The translations under genes and the position numbers were made by a program. 64,000 nt of DNA from Streptomyces sp. NBC_00083 (lineage in GTDB: Bacteria; Actinomycetota; Actinomycetes; Streptomycetales; Streptomycetaceae), in the NCBI RefSeq assembly GCF_026343295.1, contig NZ_JAPELY010000001.1, positions 2,914,001-2,978,000 of the forward strand. The letters run 5' to 3'. The notes under the pieces were generated by a model that was not told the origin of the DNA, made no database searches, and was given only the letters and a program-made list of their open reading frames with translations. Positions 43,037 to 50,066 of this stretch are shown in pieces (position 1 is the stretch's first letter; every line of letters begins with the position of its first letter).

Positions 43037-44220
43037 TCCGCCGCCTGGTCCCCGCCACCGAGCGGGCCCGCCTGACCGCCCTGTACGGCGGACTGCTGCT
43101 GCTCGCCGGATGTGTCCTCGTCGGCGTGATCTACGTGTTCGTCCAGTACGGCCTGGACAACCGGATCGGCAGCGCGTTCACGGGAGCGGTCCCCGGCGGC
43201 CGCGCCGCTTCGCCGTCTCCCTTCGCCTCGCAATCCCCTTGCGCCTTGCCGCCCGCCGAGCTCGTACCGTCCGCCCAGGCCGGCCGGCACGCGAGGACCC
43301 AGGTGGTCCAGGTCGTCGCGGCCACCACGCTCAACCGGCTGCTGACCGTCTCCGGCATCGCCCTCGCCGTCTTCGCCGTGCTCTCCCTCTTCCTGGCCTG
43401 GTGGATGGCGGGCCGGGTGCTGCGCCCGGTCGGCCTCATCACCACCACCGCGCGCAAGCTCTCCGGTGCCAACCTGCACCAGCGCATCGACCTCAAGGGG
43501 CCACCGGGCGAGCTGAAGCAACTCGCCGACACCTTCGACCAGATGCTGGGCCGCATCGAGCAACTCGTCGGGGCGCAGCGGAGGTTCGCGGCCAACGCCG
43601 CTCACGAACTGCGTACGCCGCTGGCCGTACAGCGGGCCGCCGCCGAGATCGGTCTCGTCGACCCGGACCCCGAGCGGATCCGGTGGATCCGTGAGGAACT
43701 CCTCCAAGTGGCCGACTCCAGCGAGCACTTGATCGAGTCGCTGCTGCTGCTCGCCGCCTCCGACCAGGGCCTCGAACACCGCGAACGGGTGGCGTTGGAG
43801 GAGAGCGTGAGCGCCGTCGCCGACGAGCACCGCGCCCAGGCGCGCGAGTGCGGGATCACCCTCACGACCGCCCTTGAGTCCGTGAGCGTCGAGGGCGACC
43901 CGGTGCTGCTGACGCAGCTGATCCGCAACCTGTTCGGCAACGCGCTGCGCTACAACCACCGCGGCGGAACCATCCACATCGCCCTGGCCGGAGACGGCCG
44001 GACGCTCCGCATCGCCAACACCGGTCCCGCCGTGCCGCCGGACGCGGTGGCCGACCTCTTCGAACCGTTCCGCCGCCTCAACGAACGTCGGCACGCGCCG
44101 GGCGAGGGAGCCGGCCTGGGGCTCGCCCTCGTCGCCTCCATCGCCCGCGCCCACGGCGGCACGGCCTCCGCGGAGGCGAATCCGGGCGGCGGTCTCACGG
44201 TGACCGTACGGCTGCCCTGA
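43033..44220 (+). CDS. Sensor histidine kinase
   Basis: A 395-residue kinase with GTG start overlapping the regulator stop by 4 nt. Two membrane helices (about 17-38 and 107-130) bracket a short extracytoplasmic loop, followed by a HAMP (RKLSGANLHQRIDLKGPPGE), a dimerisation box with phospho-His near residue 191 (RFAANAAHELRTPLAVQRAA) and an HATPase with N box RNLFGNALRYNHRGG and G boxes (GEGAGLGLALVASIARAHGG). The loop of about 65 residues has few cysteines, so sensing may be in the membrane, as for envelope-stress or antibiotic sensors. Pair with the regulator upstream. Confidence 0.95.
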   Translation: MIRRLVPATERARLTALYGGLLLLAGCVLVGVIYVFVQYGLDNRIGSAFTGAVPGGRAASPSPFASQSPCALPPAELVPSAQAGRHARTQVVQVVAATTLNRLLTVSGIALAVFAVLSLFLAWWMAGRVLRPVGLITTTARKLSGANLHQRIDLKGPPGELKQLADTFDQMLGRIEQLVGAQRRFAANAAHELRTPLAVQRAAAEIGLVDPDPERIRWIREELLQVADSSEHLIESLLLLAASDQGLEHRERVALEESVSAVADEHRAQARECGITLTTALESVSVEGDPVLLTQLIRNLFGNALRYNHRGGTIHIALAGDGRTLRIANTGPAVPPDAVADLFEPFRRLNERRHAPGEGAGLGLALVASIARAHGGTASAEANPGGGLTVTVRLP

Positions 44221-44312
44221 CCAAGTCCGCGTCCGGCACCGGATCCGCAGGAGGCGCTCCGGGACCGGATGCGCGGGCGCTCCGGGGTCGCGTCACAGGT
44301 GAGTGCGACGGT

Positions 44313-44759
44313 TCACGGATGCATGCGCGCCCCCTTGAGGATCTTGTCGACGGCGTTGCGCGGCCCGTAGACGGCGAGGCCCACCAGATCGAGATCGGCG
44401 CCCGGAACGGCGCGGACCACCGCCCGGTTGTCCGCGTCGTTGCCGGTGCGGAACATGTCGCTCGTGAACACCGCACGCGGAACGTCACGGCTCAGGGCCC
44501 GGGTGTGGGCCGCCCGCAGCACCTCCTTGCTCCCCTCGAAGACCAGGACGGGCTGACGGAACAGCGGGAGGTAAGGGGTGCCGTCCGCGTCGGCGTACGG
44601 CTCGCCGATCGTCTCCGGCAGCCGCGTGCCCAGGCCGCTGACCAGGAACGCCGTCACATTGAGGCGCTGCCAGGTCTCCAGGTCGTCGCGGAGCAGCACC
44701 GCGATCTTGGTGTCGAAACGTACGGGCGCGCCGTCGGGTGTCATGGAGTCCGATGTCAT
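44313..44759 (-). CDS. DUF2000 family protein
   Basis: A 148-residue protein (or 143 from the inner ATG at 44744). DUF2000-type segments are DTKIAVLLRDDLETWQRLNV, TAFLVSGLGTRLPETIGEPY, YLPLFRQPVLVFEGSKEVLR and AVVRAVPGADLDLVGLAVYG, ending in a helix that continues to MHP. The fold is a small alpha/beta domain with no known reaction. No ribosome site is obvious and the promoter region is short, so a leaderless mRNA is possible. It is divergent from the AraC gene, whose product likely controls it. Confidence 0.85.
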   Translation of the reverse strand: MTSDSMTPDGAPVRFDTKIAVLLRDDLETWQRLNVTAFLVSGLGTRLPETIGEPYADADGTPYLPLFRQPVLVFEGSKEVLRAAHTRALSRDVPRAVFTSDMFRTGNDADNRAVVRAVPGADLDLVGLAVYGPRNAVDKILKGARMHP

Positions 44760-44808
44760 GGAGTGAGACTGCCGGGCCGGGGTCCGTCGCGTCTTGTACG
44801 TTCTTTGC

Positions 44809-45612
44809 GTGACCGCAGGACAGGAGATCTCCGCTTGGCGCCCCCGGGTCCCGGGGGTCGTGGAGGTCTTCCACGCCCGGTTCACCGAGCACGCGTACCC
44901 GATGCACGTCCACGACAGCTGGACCCTGCTGATCGTCGACGACGGCGCGGTCCGCTACGACCTGGACCGCCATGAGCACGGCACACCGGGCGACGCGGTG
45001 ACCCTGCTGCCGCCGGATGTGCCGCACAACGGCTCCCCGGCGACCGCCCACGGCTTCCGCAAACGCGTGGTGTACCTGGAACGGACCCAGCTCGACGACA
45101 GCCTCATCGCCCCGGCGGTCGACGGCCCCGACGTGATGGACGCCGTACTGCGTCGCCGGGTCGGACAGTTGCACGGCGTGCTCGCGCACCGGGGTGAGGA
45201 GCTGGAGGCGGAGAGCAGGCTGGCGCTCATCGCGGAACGGTTGCGCGGCCATCTGCGTCCGCGTCTGGCGGCCGGCCCGCAGCCGCAGGGCCGGTCCGTC
45301 GCGCGACGGCTGCGGGAGCTCCTGGACGCCCGAGTCGTCGAGGGGGTGAGCCTCGACGAGGCCGCCGGTCTGGTGCACGCGCACCCCACACATCTGGTGC
45401 GCGCCTTCACCGCGGAGTTCGGCATCGCGCCACACCAGTACCTGACGGCCCGTCGGGTGGACCGGGCCCGTGGGCTGCTGCTCGACGGGCGCGCGCCCGG
45501 TGACGTGGCGCGTGCCACCGGGTTCTACGACCAGTCCCATCTGACCCGCCACTTCAAGCGGGTCGTGGGGACCGCGCCGGGCCGCTACGCCCGTCGCGGG
45601 CCCAGCTTTTGA
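44809..45612 (+). CDS. AraC family transcriptional regulator
   Basis: A 267-residue regulator. The N-terminal cupin sensor (FTEHAYPMHVHDSWTLLIVD) precedes the C-terminal double helix-turn-helix: SLDEAAGLVHAHPTHLVRAF, then GIAPHQYLTARRVDRARGLL and GDVARATGFYDQSHLTRHFK. The GTG at VTAGQEISAW is chosen as it has no ribosome site upstream and lies only 49 bp from the divergent DUF2000 start, consistent with leaderless initiation. It probably regulates DUF2000 and itself; the ligand is unknown. Confidence 0.93.
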   Translation: MTAGQEISAWRPRVPGVVEVFHARFTEHAYPMHVHDSWTLLIVDDGAVRYDLDRHEHGTPGDAVTLLPPDVPHNGSPATAHGFRKRVVYLERTQLDDSLIAPAVDGPDVMDAVLRRRVGQLHGVLAHRGEELEAESRLALIAERLRGHLRPRLAAGPQPQGRSVARRLRELLDARVVEGVSLDEAAGLVHAHPTHLVRAFTAEFGIAPHQYLTARRVDRARGLLLDGRAPGDVARATGFYDQSHLTRHFKRVVGTAPGRYARRGPSF

Positions 45613-45619
45613 CGCTTCG

Positions 45620-46219
45620 TCAGGTCACGAGGAAGGCGGCCGACGTGGCCGCGCCGAGGGCGGCGCCGGCGACGGTCTGCATGACCGTGTGGTAGGTGAG
45701 GGCCACCCGTGACCAGCACACGGCGACGGTGACCGCGTAGCCGAGCAGCCACCAGGGGGAGTGCACCACGGCGAGCAGCGCGACGACCGCCGAGGCGACG
45801 GCGGCGTCCACCGAGATCTTCCAGACCGTGTTCACGACGAGCAGGAAAATGGTCATCACCCACAGGGCGAGCATCGCGGTCAGGATGCCCCCGGGGGCGT
45901 GGCCGAGCACCATGACGAGCGAGCCGGCCCCGATCGAGCCGAGGATGACGAAGAAGATCGGCGCCCGCTTGGTGCGGTCGACGACGTGCCGGTCGCCCCA
46001 GGTGCCGCGCTTGCGCTCCCACTCGATGTAGCCGGCCGGGACGATGCCTGCGCACAGCGCGCCGAGCAGCCCCCACAGCAGTCCGGTCCACTCGCCGGCC
46101 GCGGCGAGGCCGATCCCGAGCATCCCCGCCAGGAGCAGATTGCGGGGTTGCAGGAGGTCGGTGATGCCGCGGGCCAGGGCCGTCGCGCGGCCCCCGGTCC
46201 TGGTCAGGGTGGTGCTCAC
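45620..46219 (-). CDS. PAP2-like membrane phosphatase family protein
   Basis: A 199-residue membrane protein with a GTG start overlapping the MAB_1171c-type gene by 4 nt. It has about six hydrophobic helices. Of the PAP2 signature, the third motif is partly kept as SRVALTYHTVMQTVAG (SR-x5-H) and a basic K-R-x-P segment lies in DRTKRAPIF, while a clear PSGH is missing. It is therefore a degenerate or divergent PAP2 protein, possibly acting on a lipid pyrophosphate or not catalytic. It ends the four-gene XRE/ImmA/MAB_1171c unit and sits in the membrane. Confidence 0.75.
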   Translation of the reverse strand: MSTTLTRTGGRATALARGITDLLQPRNLLLAGMLGIGLAAAGEWTGLLWGLLGALCAGIVPAGYIEWERKRGTWGDRHVVDRTKRAPIFFVILGSIGAGSLVMVLGHAPGGILTAMLALWVMTIFLLVVNTVWKISVDAAVASAVVALLAVVHSPWWLLGYAVTVAVCWSRVALTYHTVMQTVAGAALGAATSAAFLVT

Positions 46220-47463
46220 GCGGTCTTCTCCAGGGAGTGCAGGACGCCGCGGGCGCGTTCGCCGTTGACGGTACGGAAGGCGGCGGCCACCCGTACCAGC
46301 CGGGCGACTTCGCCGTCCTGGTCGGTGGCGTGCTTGGTCTCGACGGCGGCGGCGCTGCCCGCCGGGGCGCCGCCCGCCTTGGCGGCGAGCGCCGCCTTGA
46401 TCCAGTACGCCTCGGCGAGCGGACCCGCGTCCCGCGCGTCCGGCACGTCGTCGCAGGCGGCCCGCCGGGCGGCCGGCAGCAGGGCGTCCGGCACGTAGTG
46501 GCGCAGCTTCTCCACGGCGTCCGCGATGTCGGCGGCCCAGCGGTCGATCCTCAGGTCCGCCGGGGTGCCGAAGCGGGTCAGCTCGCGGACGAGCGAGGCG
46601 GGCGGCTCGAAGGGCTGGTCGGGGAAGGCGGTCATCAGCTCCCGCCACAGCGGGTGGAGGCGGGCCTGCGCGCGCCACAGCCGCACGCGGCGCCAGCCCT
46701 TGCTGAAGGCCGGGATGGAGGCGCCCAGCGCGAAGAACGCGAACAGGACGACCTGCGCCGCCTCGGTCACCTCGTCGAATTGCAGGGCGAAGGCGGGGCT
46801 CGGCTGGTCGGCGACGCTGACCCACAGGAAGAGGGTGCGGCTGACGGTGTAGCCGACGCCGATGAACATCGCGAACGTCATCATGCCGAGCCCGATGCGC
46901 AGATGACGGGCGCCCGCGCCGGCGGTCGCGAGGGCCCACTGGTAGGCGCAGACGGCGGAGGCGGCGCCCAAGTACAGGTAGAACACGCTCATGTAGAGCG
47001 TGGCGCCCCACTGGCCCGCGTGGTCGGAGACGAAGCGGTCCGAGGCGTACGAGCGGTCGACCACGGTGAAGAAGAGCACGGTCAGCAGGATCAGCGTGGC
47101 GACCGACGCCTTGGCGGCCACCTGCTGGATCAGCCGGGCGAACCGGACGTGCCGCGGGATGACCCCGTCCTCCGGGAAGTGCCCGTAGATGGCGACGATG
47201 TAGCTGAGGATCGCCAGGATCGCGATGGTCGCCGTGTAGTGCTTGATCAGGACCGCGAGGTCGACGACGGGGCTGTTGTTCAGCCCGATGCGTACGACCT
47301 TCGTCTTGGTCCACAGGGCGATGGCGAAGCCCGCGTAGCAGCCCCACAGGGCGCGCCGGCGTTTGTCCTCCTCGTCTCCCCACAGCGCTGCGGGCATCCG
47401 CCACAGGGCGACGGCGGTCATCAGGCCGGCTATGAGATAGCCGGCAAGGTCTAGCGCGGTCAC
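46216..47463 (-). CDS. MAB_1171c-type putative membrane transporter
   Basis: A 415-residue membrane protein. The GTG beginning VTALDLAGYLIAGLM is chosen because AGGA lies six bases upstream; a TTG 18 codons earlier is unconvincing. Seven or so hydrophobic helices occupy residues 1-250 (LWGCYAGFAIALWTKTKVVR, IAILAILSYIVAIYGHFPED, VATLILLTVLFFTVVDRSYA, FMFIGVGYTVSRTLFLWV-type), then a helical cytoplasmic tail of about 150 residues (WRELMTAFPDQPFEPPASLV, RIDRWAADIADAVEKLRHYV). The architecture matches the MAB_1171c family, whose substrate is unknown. Together with an ImmA protease and XRE gene upstream and PAP2 downstream it forms one conserved set. Confidence 0.82.
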   Translation of the reverse strand: MTALDLAGYLIAGLMTAVALWRMPAALWGDEEDKRRRALWGCYAGFAIALWTKTKVVRIGLNNSPVVDLAVLIKHYTATIAILAILSYIVAIYGHFPEDGVIPRHVRFARLIQQVAAKASVATLILLTVLFFTVVDRSYASDRFVSDHAGQWGATLYMSVFYLYLGAASAVCAYQWALATAGAGARHLRIGLGMMTFAMFIGVGYTVSRTLFLWVSVADQPSPAFALQFDEVTEAAQVVLFAFFALGASIPAFSKGWRRVRLWRAQARLHPLWRELMTAFPDQPFEPPASLVRELTRFGTPADLRIDRWAADIADAVEKLRHYVPDALLPAARRAACDDVPDARDAGPLAEAYWIKAALAAKAGGAPAGSAAAVETKHATDQDGEVARLVRVAAAFRTVNGERARGVLHSLEKTA

Positions 47464-47566
47464 GGCATTCCTAGGGGTCACGAGTGGGGACGGAGGGGCG
47501 GAGGGGGCGGTGCTCAAGGCGGAGGAGACGGGCGGGAGATGGTGGGGGCAGGTCTCCGGCGGAGGA

Positions 47567-48220
47567 TTACGAGCGGCGGAAGAACCCGCGGCGCCGGTGG
47601 GCGACCGGGCGGGAGAGGGAGTTGGCGAGCCGGCCGACCATGTCGTCGCTGGTCACGTCGCGCGCCAGGCGGGGGATGAGCGACGCGCCGAACTCGGCGA
47701 TCCGCTCGTCGTGGGTGTCGTACTGGGCGCGTGCCTGGACGGGGCCGCCGGAGCGGAGGGCCTCGGTGACGGCGGGCGGCAGGCCGTCCGGCGGCGTCGC
47801 CTCCGCCATCGCCGCCGCGTCGGCCGCTGCGGCACCGCCCTGCGGGGCCGGCTCGTCGGTGGCGAGGACACGCTGGATCAGTGAGGTGTTGAAGACGGGA
47901 AGCAGTTGGCGGAGCTGGCCGGCGCTCAGGGTCGTACCGTGGTCGAACCACTCGTGGCACAGCTCGTGCAGGATGACGTGCTGTGTCTGGTAGGCCGTCG
48001 GACGCCGGCGGTAGAGCACGAAACTGGTGCCGCCCGACTTCAGGCGAAGCCCGCAGGCGGCGTTCACCCGGGCCAGCCGGTCGGGCAGTTCGTGCAGCAC
48101 GATGGTGCGGCCGCGGGCCTCTTCCATGTTCGCCACGAGCGCCGGAATGCTGAAAGGGGCGGGGATGGGCATGTCCGCCAATCCGGCTTCGCACTCTTTC
48201 CGCAGCTCGCGCATGGACAT
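47567..48220 (-). CDS. ImmA/IrrE family metallopeptidase
   Basis: A 217-residue protein. The start MSMRELRKECEAGL is fixed by GAGG five bases before it. The zinc motif H-E-x-x-H is HELCHEWFDH (about residues 83-92) in TQHVILHELCHEWFD, and other parts (PFSIPALVANMEEARGRTIV, SFVLYRRRPTAYQ) match the family. ImmA/IrrE proteins cleave XRE-type repressors in response to stress. Here the XRE gene is 81 bp upstream. The C-terminal 60 residues are an Ala/Pro-rich tail ending FFRRS. It should act in the cytoplasm on the XRE regulator. Confidence 0.92.
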   Translation of the reverse strand: MSMRELRKECEAGLADMPIPAPFSIPALVANMEEARGRTIVLHELPDRLARVNAACGLRLKSGGTSFVLYRRRPTAYQTQHVILHELCHEWFDHGTTLSAGQLRQLLPVFNTSLIQRVLATDEPAPQGGAAAADAAAMAEATPPDGLPPAVTEALRSGGPVQARAQYDTHDERIAEFGASLIPRLARDVTSDDMVGRLANSLSRPVAHRRRGFFRRS

Positions 48221-48301
48221 GGAGACCTCTTGATCATAGTCACGTGTGTGTGACATGCGGTCTGCGATCCTAGCCAATCAAGATGAACGCCCTGCGGCCT
48301 G

Positions 48302-48769
48302 CTACCCGGGCTGTCCGCCAGGGGCGGCTTCGCGCCCGTTGTCCCGCCCGTCCCTGCTGTCCTTGTTGTCCTCAAGGAGGGAAAGCACGAACTGGAGCAG
48401 TTCCGGGTCGAGTCCGTCGTCGTCGATGCCGCGGCCGGCCAGACCACTGATTTCGCCGGTGCGCCGCTTCGCGAGGAACTGAAGCCCCGAGACGACGTCG
48501 TCGACGACCTCGGATTCGTCCTTGAAGAAGCGCCAGTCGACGCCGAAGCCGAGCCCGAGCGCCTTGAGGATCTCTTCCGAGGGGTTGGTGACCTTCCCGG
48601 CGAGGATGTTGGAGAAATAGCTGTGGGAGAGCGAGCCGCCGCGCTCCTTGACGAGATCGGCGAAGACCCGGCCGGAGATCTTCTCCCCGGGGAAGGTCTT
48701 GTCGACCATGTACTCGACCTTCTGCCGCAGCGTCCTCAGGTCGGGAGTGCGCTCTTCGCCGTTGTCCAT
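48302..48769 (-). CDS. XRE-like helix-turn-helix regulator
   Basis: A 155-residue regulator with GGGGA six bases before the ATG (MDNGEERTPDLRTLR). Residues about 28-85 form the DNA-binding domain: VFADLVKERGGSLSHSYFSN and ILAGKVTNPSEEILKALGLG. A long acidic, disordered tail follows (FVLSLLEDNKDSRDGRDNGR). Its pairing with an ImmA/IrrE protease suggests that it represses the locus until cleaved. Two direct TTGGTAC repeats lie upstream at 48839 and 48857. Confidence 0.88.
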   Translation of the reverse strand: MDNGEERTPDLRTLRQKVEYMVDKTFPGEKISGRVFADLVKERGGSLSHSYFSNILAGKVTNPSEEILKALGLGFGVDWRFFKDESEVVDDVVSGLQFLAKRRTGEISGLAGRGIDDDGLDPELLQFVLSLLEDNKDSRDGRDNGREAAPGGQPG

Positions 48770-48838
48770 CAAGGTCCCCACGTCCACGTCCGCCGCTCGT
48801 GCGTTGTCCGACGCGCGATGTTCGATTCGGTCAACGGA

Positions 48839-48863
48839 TTGGTACTTTAACCGACCTTGGTAC
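48839..48863. promoter_or_regulatory. TTGGTAC direct repeat upstream of the XRE gene
   Basis: TTGGTAC at 48839-48845 and 48857-48863, 18 bp apart, with a -10-like TAAAGT on the minus strand between them. They lie about 70-95 bp upstream of the XRE start and are a candidate site for autoregulation. Confidence 0.4.
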
Positions 48864-48869
48864 AAGAGC

Positions 48870-49271
48870 CCCGCCGACGGGCGGCCGGTCGGCCAGGGGT
48901 GCCGGGGTGACAAACGTGAGCATCTCGCTCCGCGATCAGAACCGGACTTGCGGAAACACTCTACGTCACTGTTAACTCGAAAAAACACGAACAAGGAGCC
49001 ACGAGGGGAGTTCCTTGCTCGGGTGGCTGATGTGCCCTGCCCGCCTCATGGGTGCAGGTCGCACGGCCATGGCTAGGAGGTGTAGCCCTTCGCGACGGGG
49101 GACGCGCGAAGGGCTACACATGCATTATGCACCTTGTATGGGAGCCGCGGCGACCCGCTCAGGCGACGAGTTAGCCGGATCTGCCCGGCCTCCAGCGGAA
49201 TTCGACCGATCATGGCGCGCCGGCGCGAGTGCCGTGGCCGCGACTTGGCCGGGAAAGACCGCTCGCCGCCC
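48870..49271. other. Intergenic region between the XRE promoter area and the DUF2165 gene
   Basis: About 400 bp on the XRE side of the DUF2165 stop with no coding signal. It contains the hairpin listed next and some AT-rich sequence around 48960-48990 (TTAACTCGAAAAAACACG), consistent with promoter DNA or an old terminator. Confidence 0.5.
49081..49118 (-). terminator. 14-bp-arm perfect hairpin downstream of the DUF2165 gene
   Basis: TGTAGCCCTTCGCG pairs perfectly with CGCGAAGGGCTACA across a 10-base loop. It lies about 155 bp past the DUF2165 stop and is a strong terminator candidate for that leftward transcript. Confidence 0.6.
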
Positions 49272-49847
49272 TCAATCGTCCTGTTCCGCCGATGAGTTGG
49301 TGCCGGGCAGATGGACGAGTACGAGGACGATCCCCGCCACGGTGAAATTGCGGGTGGCCGCGTCGAGCCCGTTCCACGACTTGGACTGCCACATCGCGAA
49401 CCACTCGCCGCCGACCGCTATGAAGCCGGCCCCGAACAGTAGCAGCACCATCAGCAGCCCCACGGTGCTCAGCCACCGGGCCCGGCCGAGCCCGGCCCGG
49501 CCGCGCAGACCGGCCACCCATGAGACCGCCCCCGCCACGAGCACCAGAGCCGCCACCGTCTCCCAGGTGATGATCAGGACGTACGCGATGTCCTGGAGCG
49601 TGTGCGAGGTGATCGCCCGCCACATGAGGTCCGGGTCCTTGAACGTCGTGTCCATCGCGAGGACATGGCGGACGAACTGGCGGTTGGTGTCGAAGTCCGT
49701 GATGTTGCCGAACGCGACGAGCGCCATGTAGAGGGCGACCATGGCGGTGAGCAACGTCGCGGCGAGCGGCAGCGCGGGGAGCCGGGACGCGCTCTCGCGC
49801 CGTGCGGCGGCCACCCCGCGCGCCCCGGACGTGAACCTTGAGGTCAT
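49272..49847 (-). CDS. DUF2165 family small integral membrane protein
   Basis: A 191-residue protein with four hydrophobic helices. The DUF2165 core is evident: ALVAFGNITDFDTNRQFVRH, VLAMDTTFKDPDLMWRAITS, IAYVLIITWETVAALVLVAG and GEWFAMWQSKSWNGLDAATR. GGGAG precedes the ATG. The conserved DTNRQFV loop between helices 1 and 2 is on the extracytoplasmic side. No function is known. It stands alone, 219 bp beyond the stop of the D-Ala-D-Ala carboxypeptidase gene. Confidence 0.9.
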   Translation of the reverse strand: MTSRFTSGARGVAAARRESASRLPALPLAATLLTAMVALYMALVAFGNITDFDTNRQFVRHVLAMDTTFKDPDLMWRAITSHTLQDIAYVLIITWETVAALVLVAGAVSWVAGLRGRAGLGRARWLSTVGLLMVLLLFGAGFIAVGGEWFAMWQSKSWNGLDAATRNFTVAGIVLVLVHLPGTNSSAEQDD

Positions 49848-50066
49848 CGCGGACTCCCTTGTCGGACGGACCGAGTCGATTCCTGTGCCGGGCACACGAC
49901 CTGTACGCGCGCCCGCCGTTCAGCGTGCCCACCATCCTGCCGGGCACCACTGACAATCGACGGGTCCTGCCCTCTCCGGTCCGGGCGCGCCCGGACCGGC
50001 CCGGACCGCGTCGAACCGGCCCACGTGGGTCCGGACCGGGCCCGCGCCGATGCCGTCGTACCCTCG

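Noticed and set aside
45620..46219. Confident catalytic PAP2 phosphatase
   Set aside because: The PSGH motif is not clear, so only a PAP2-like call is given.
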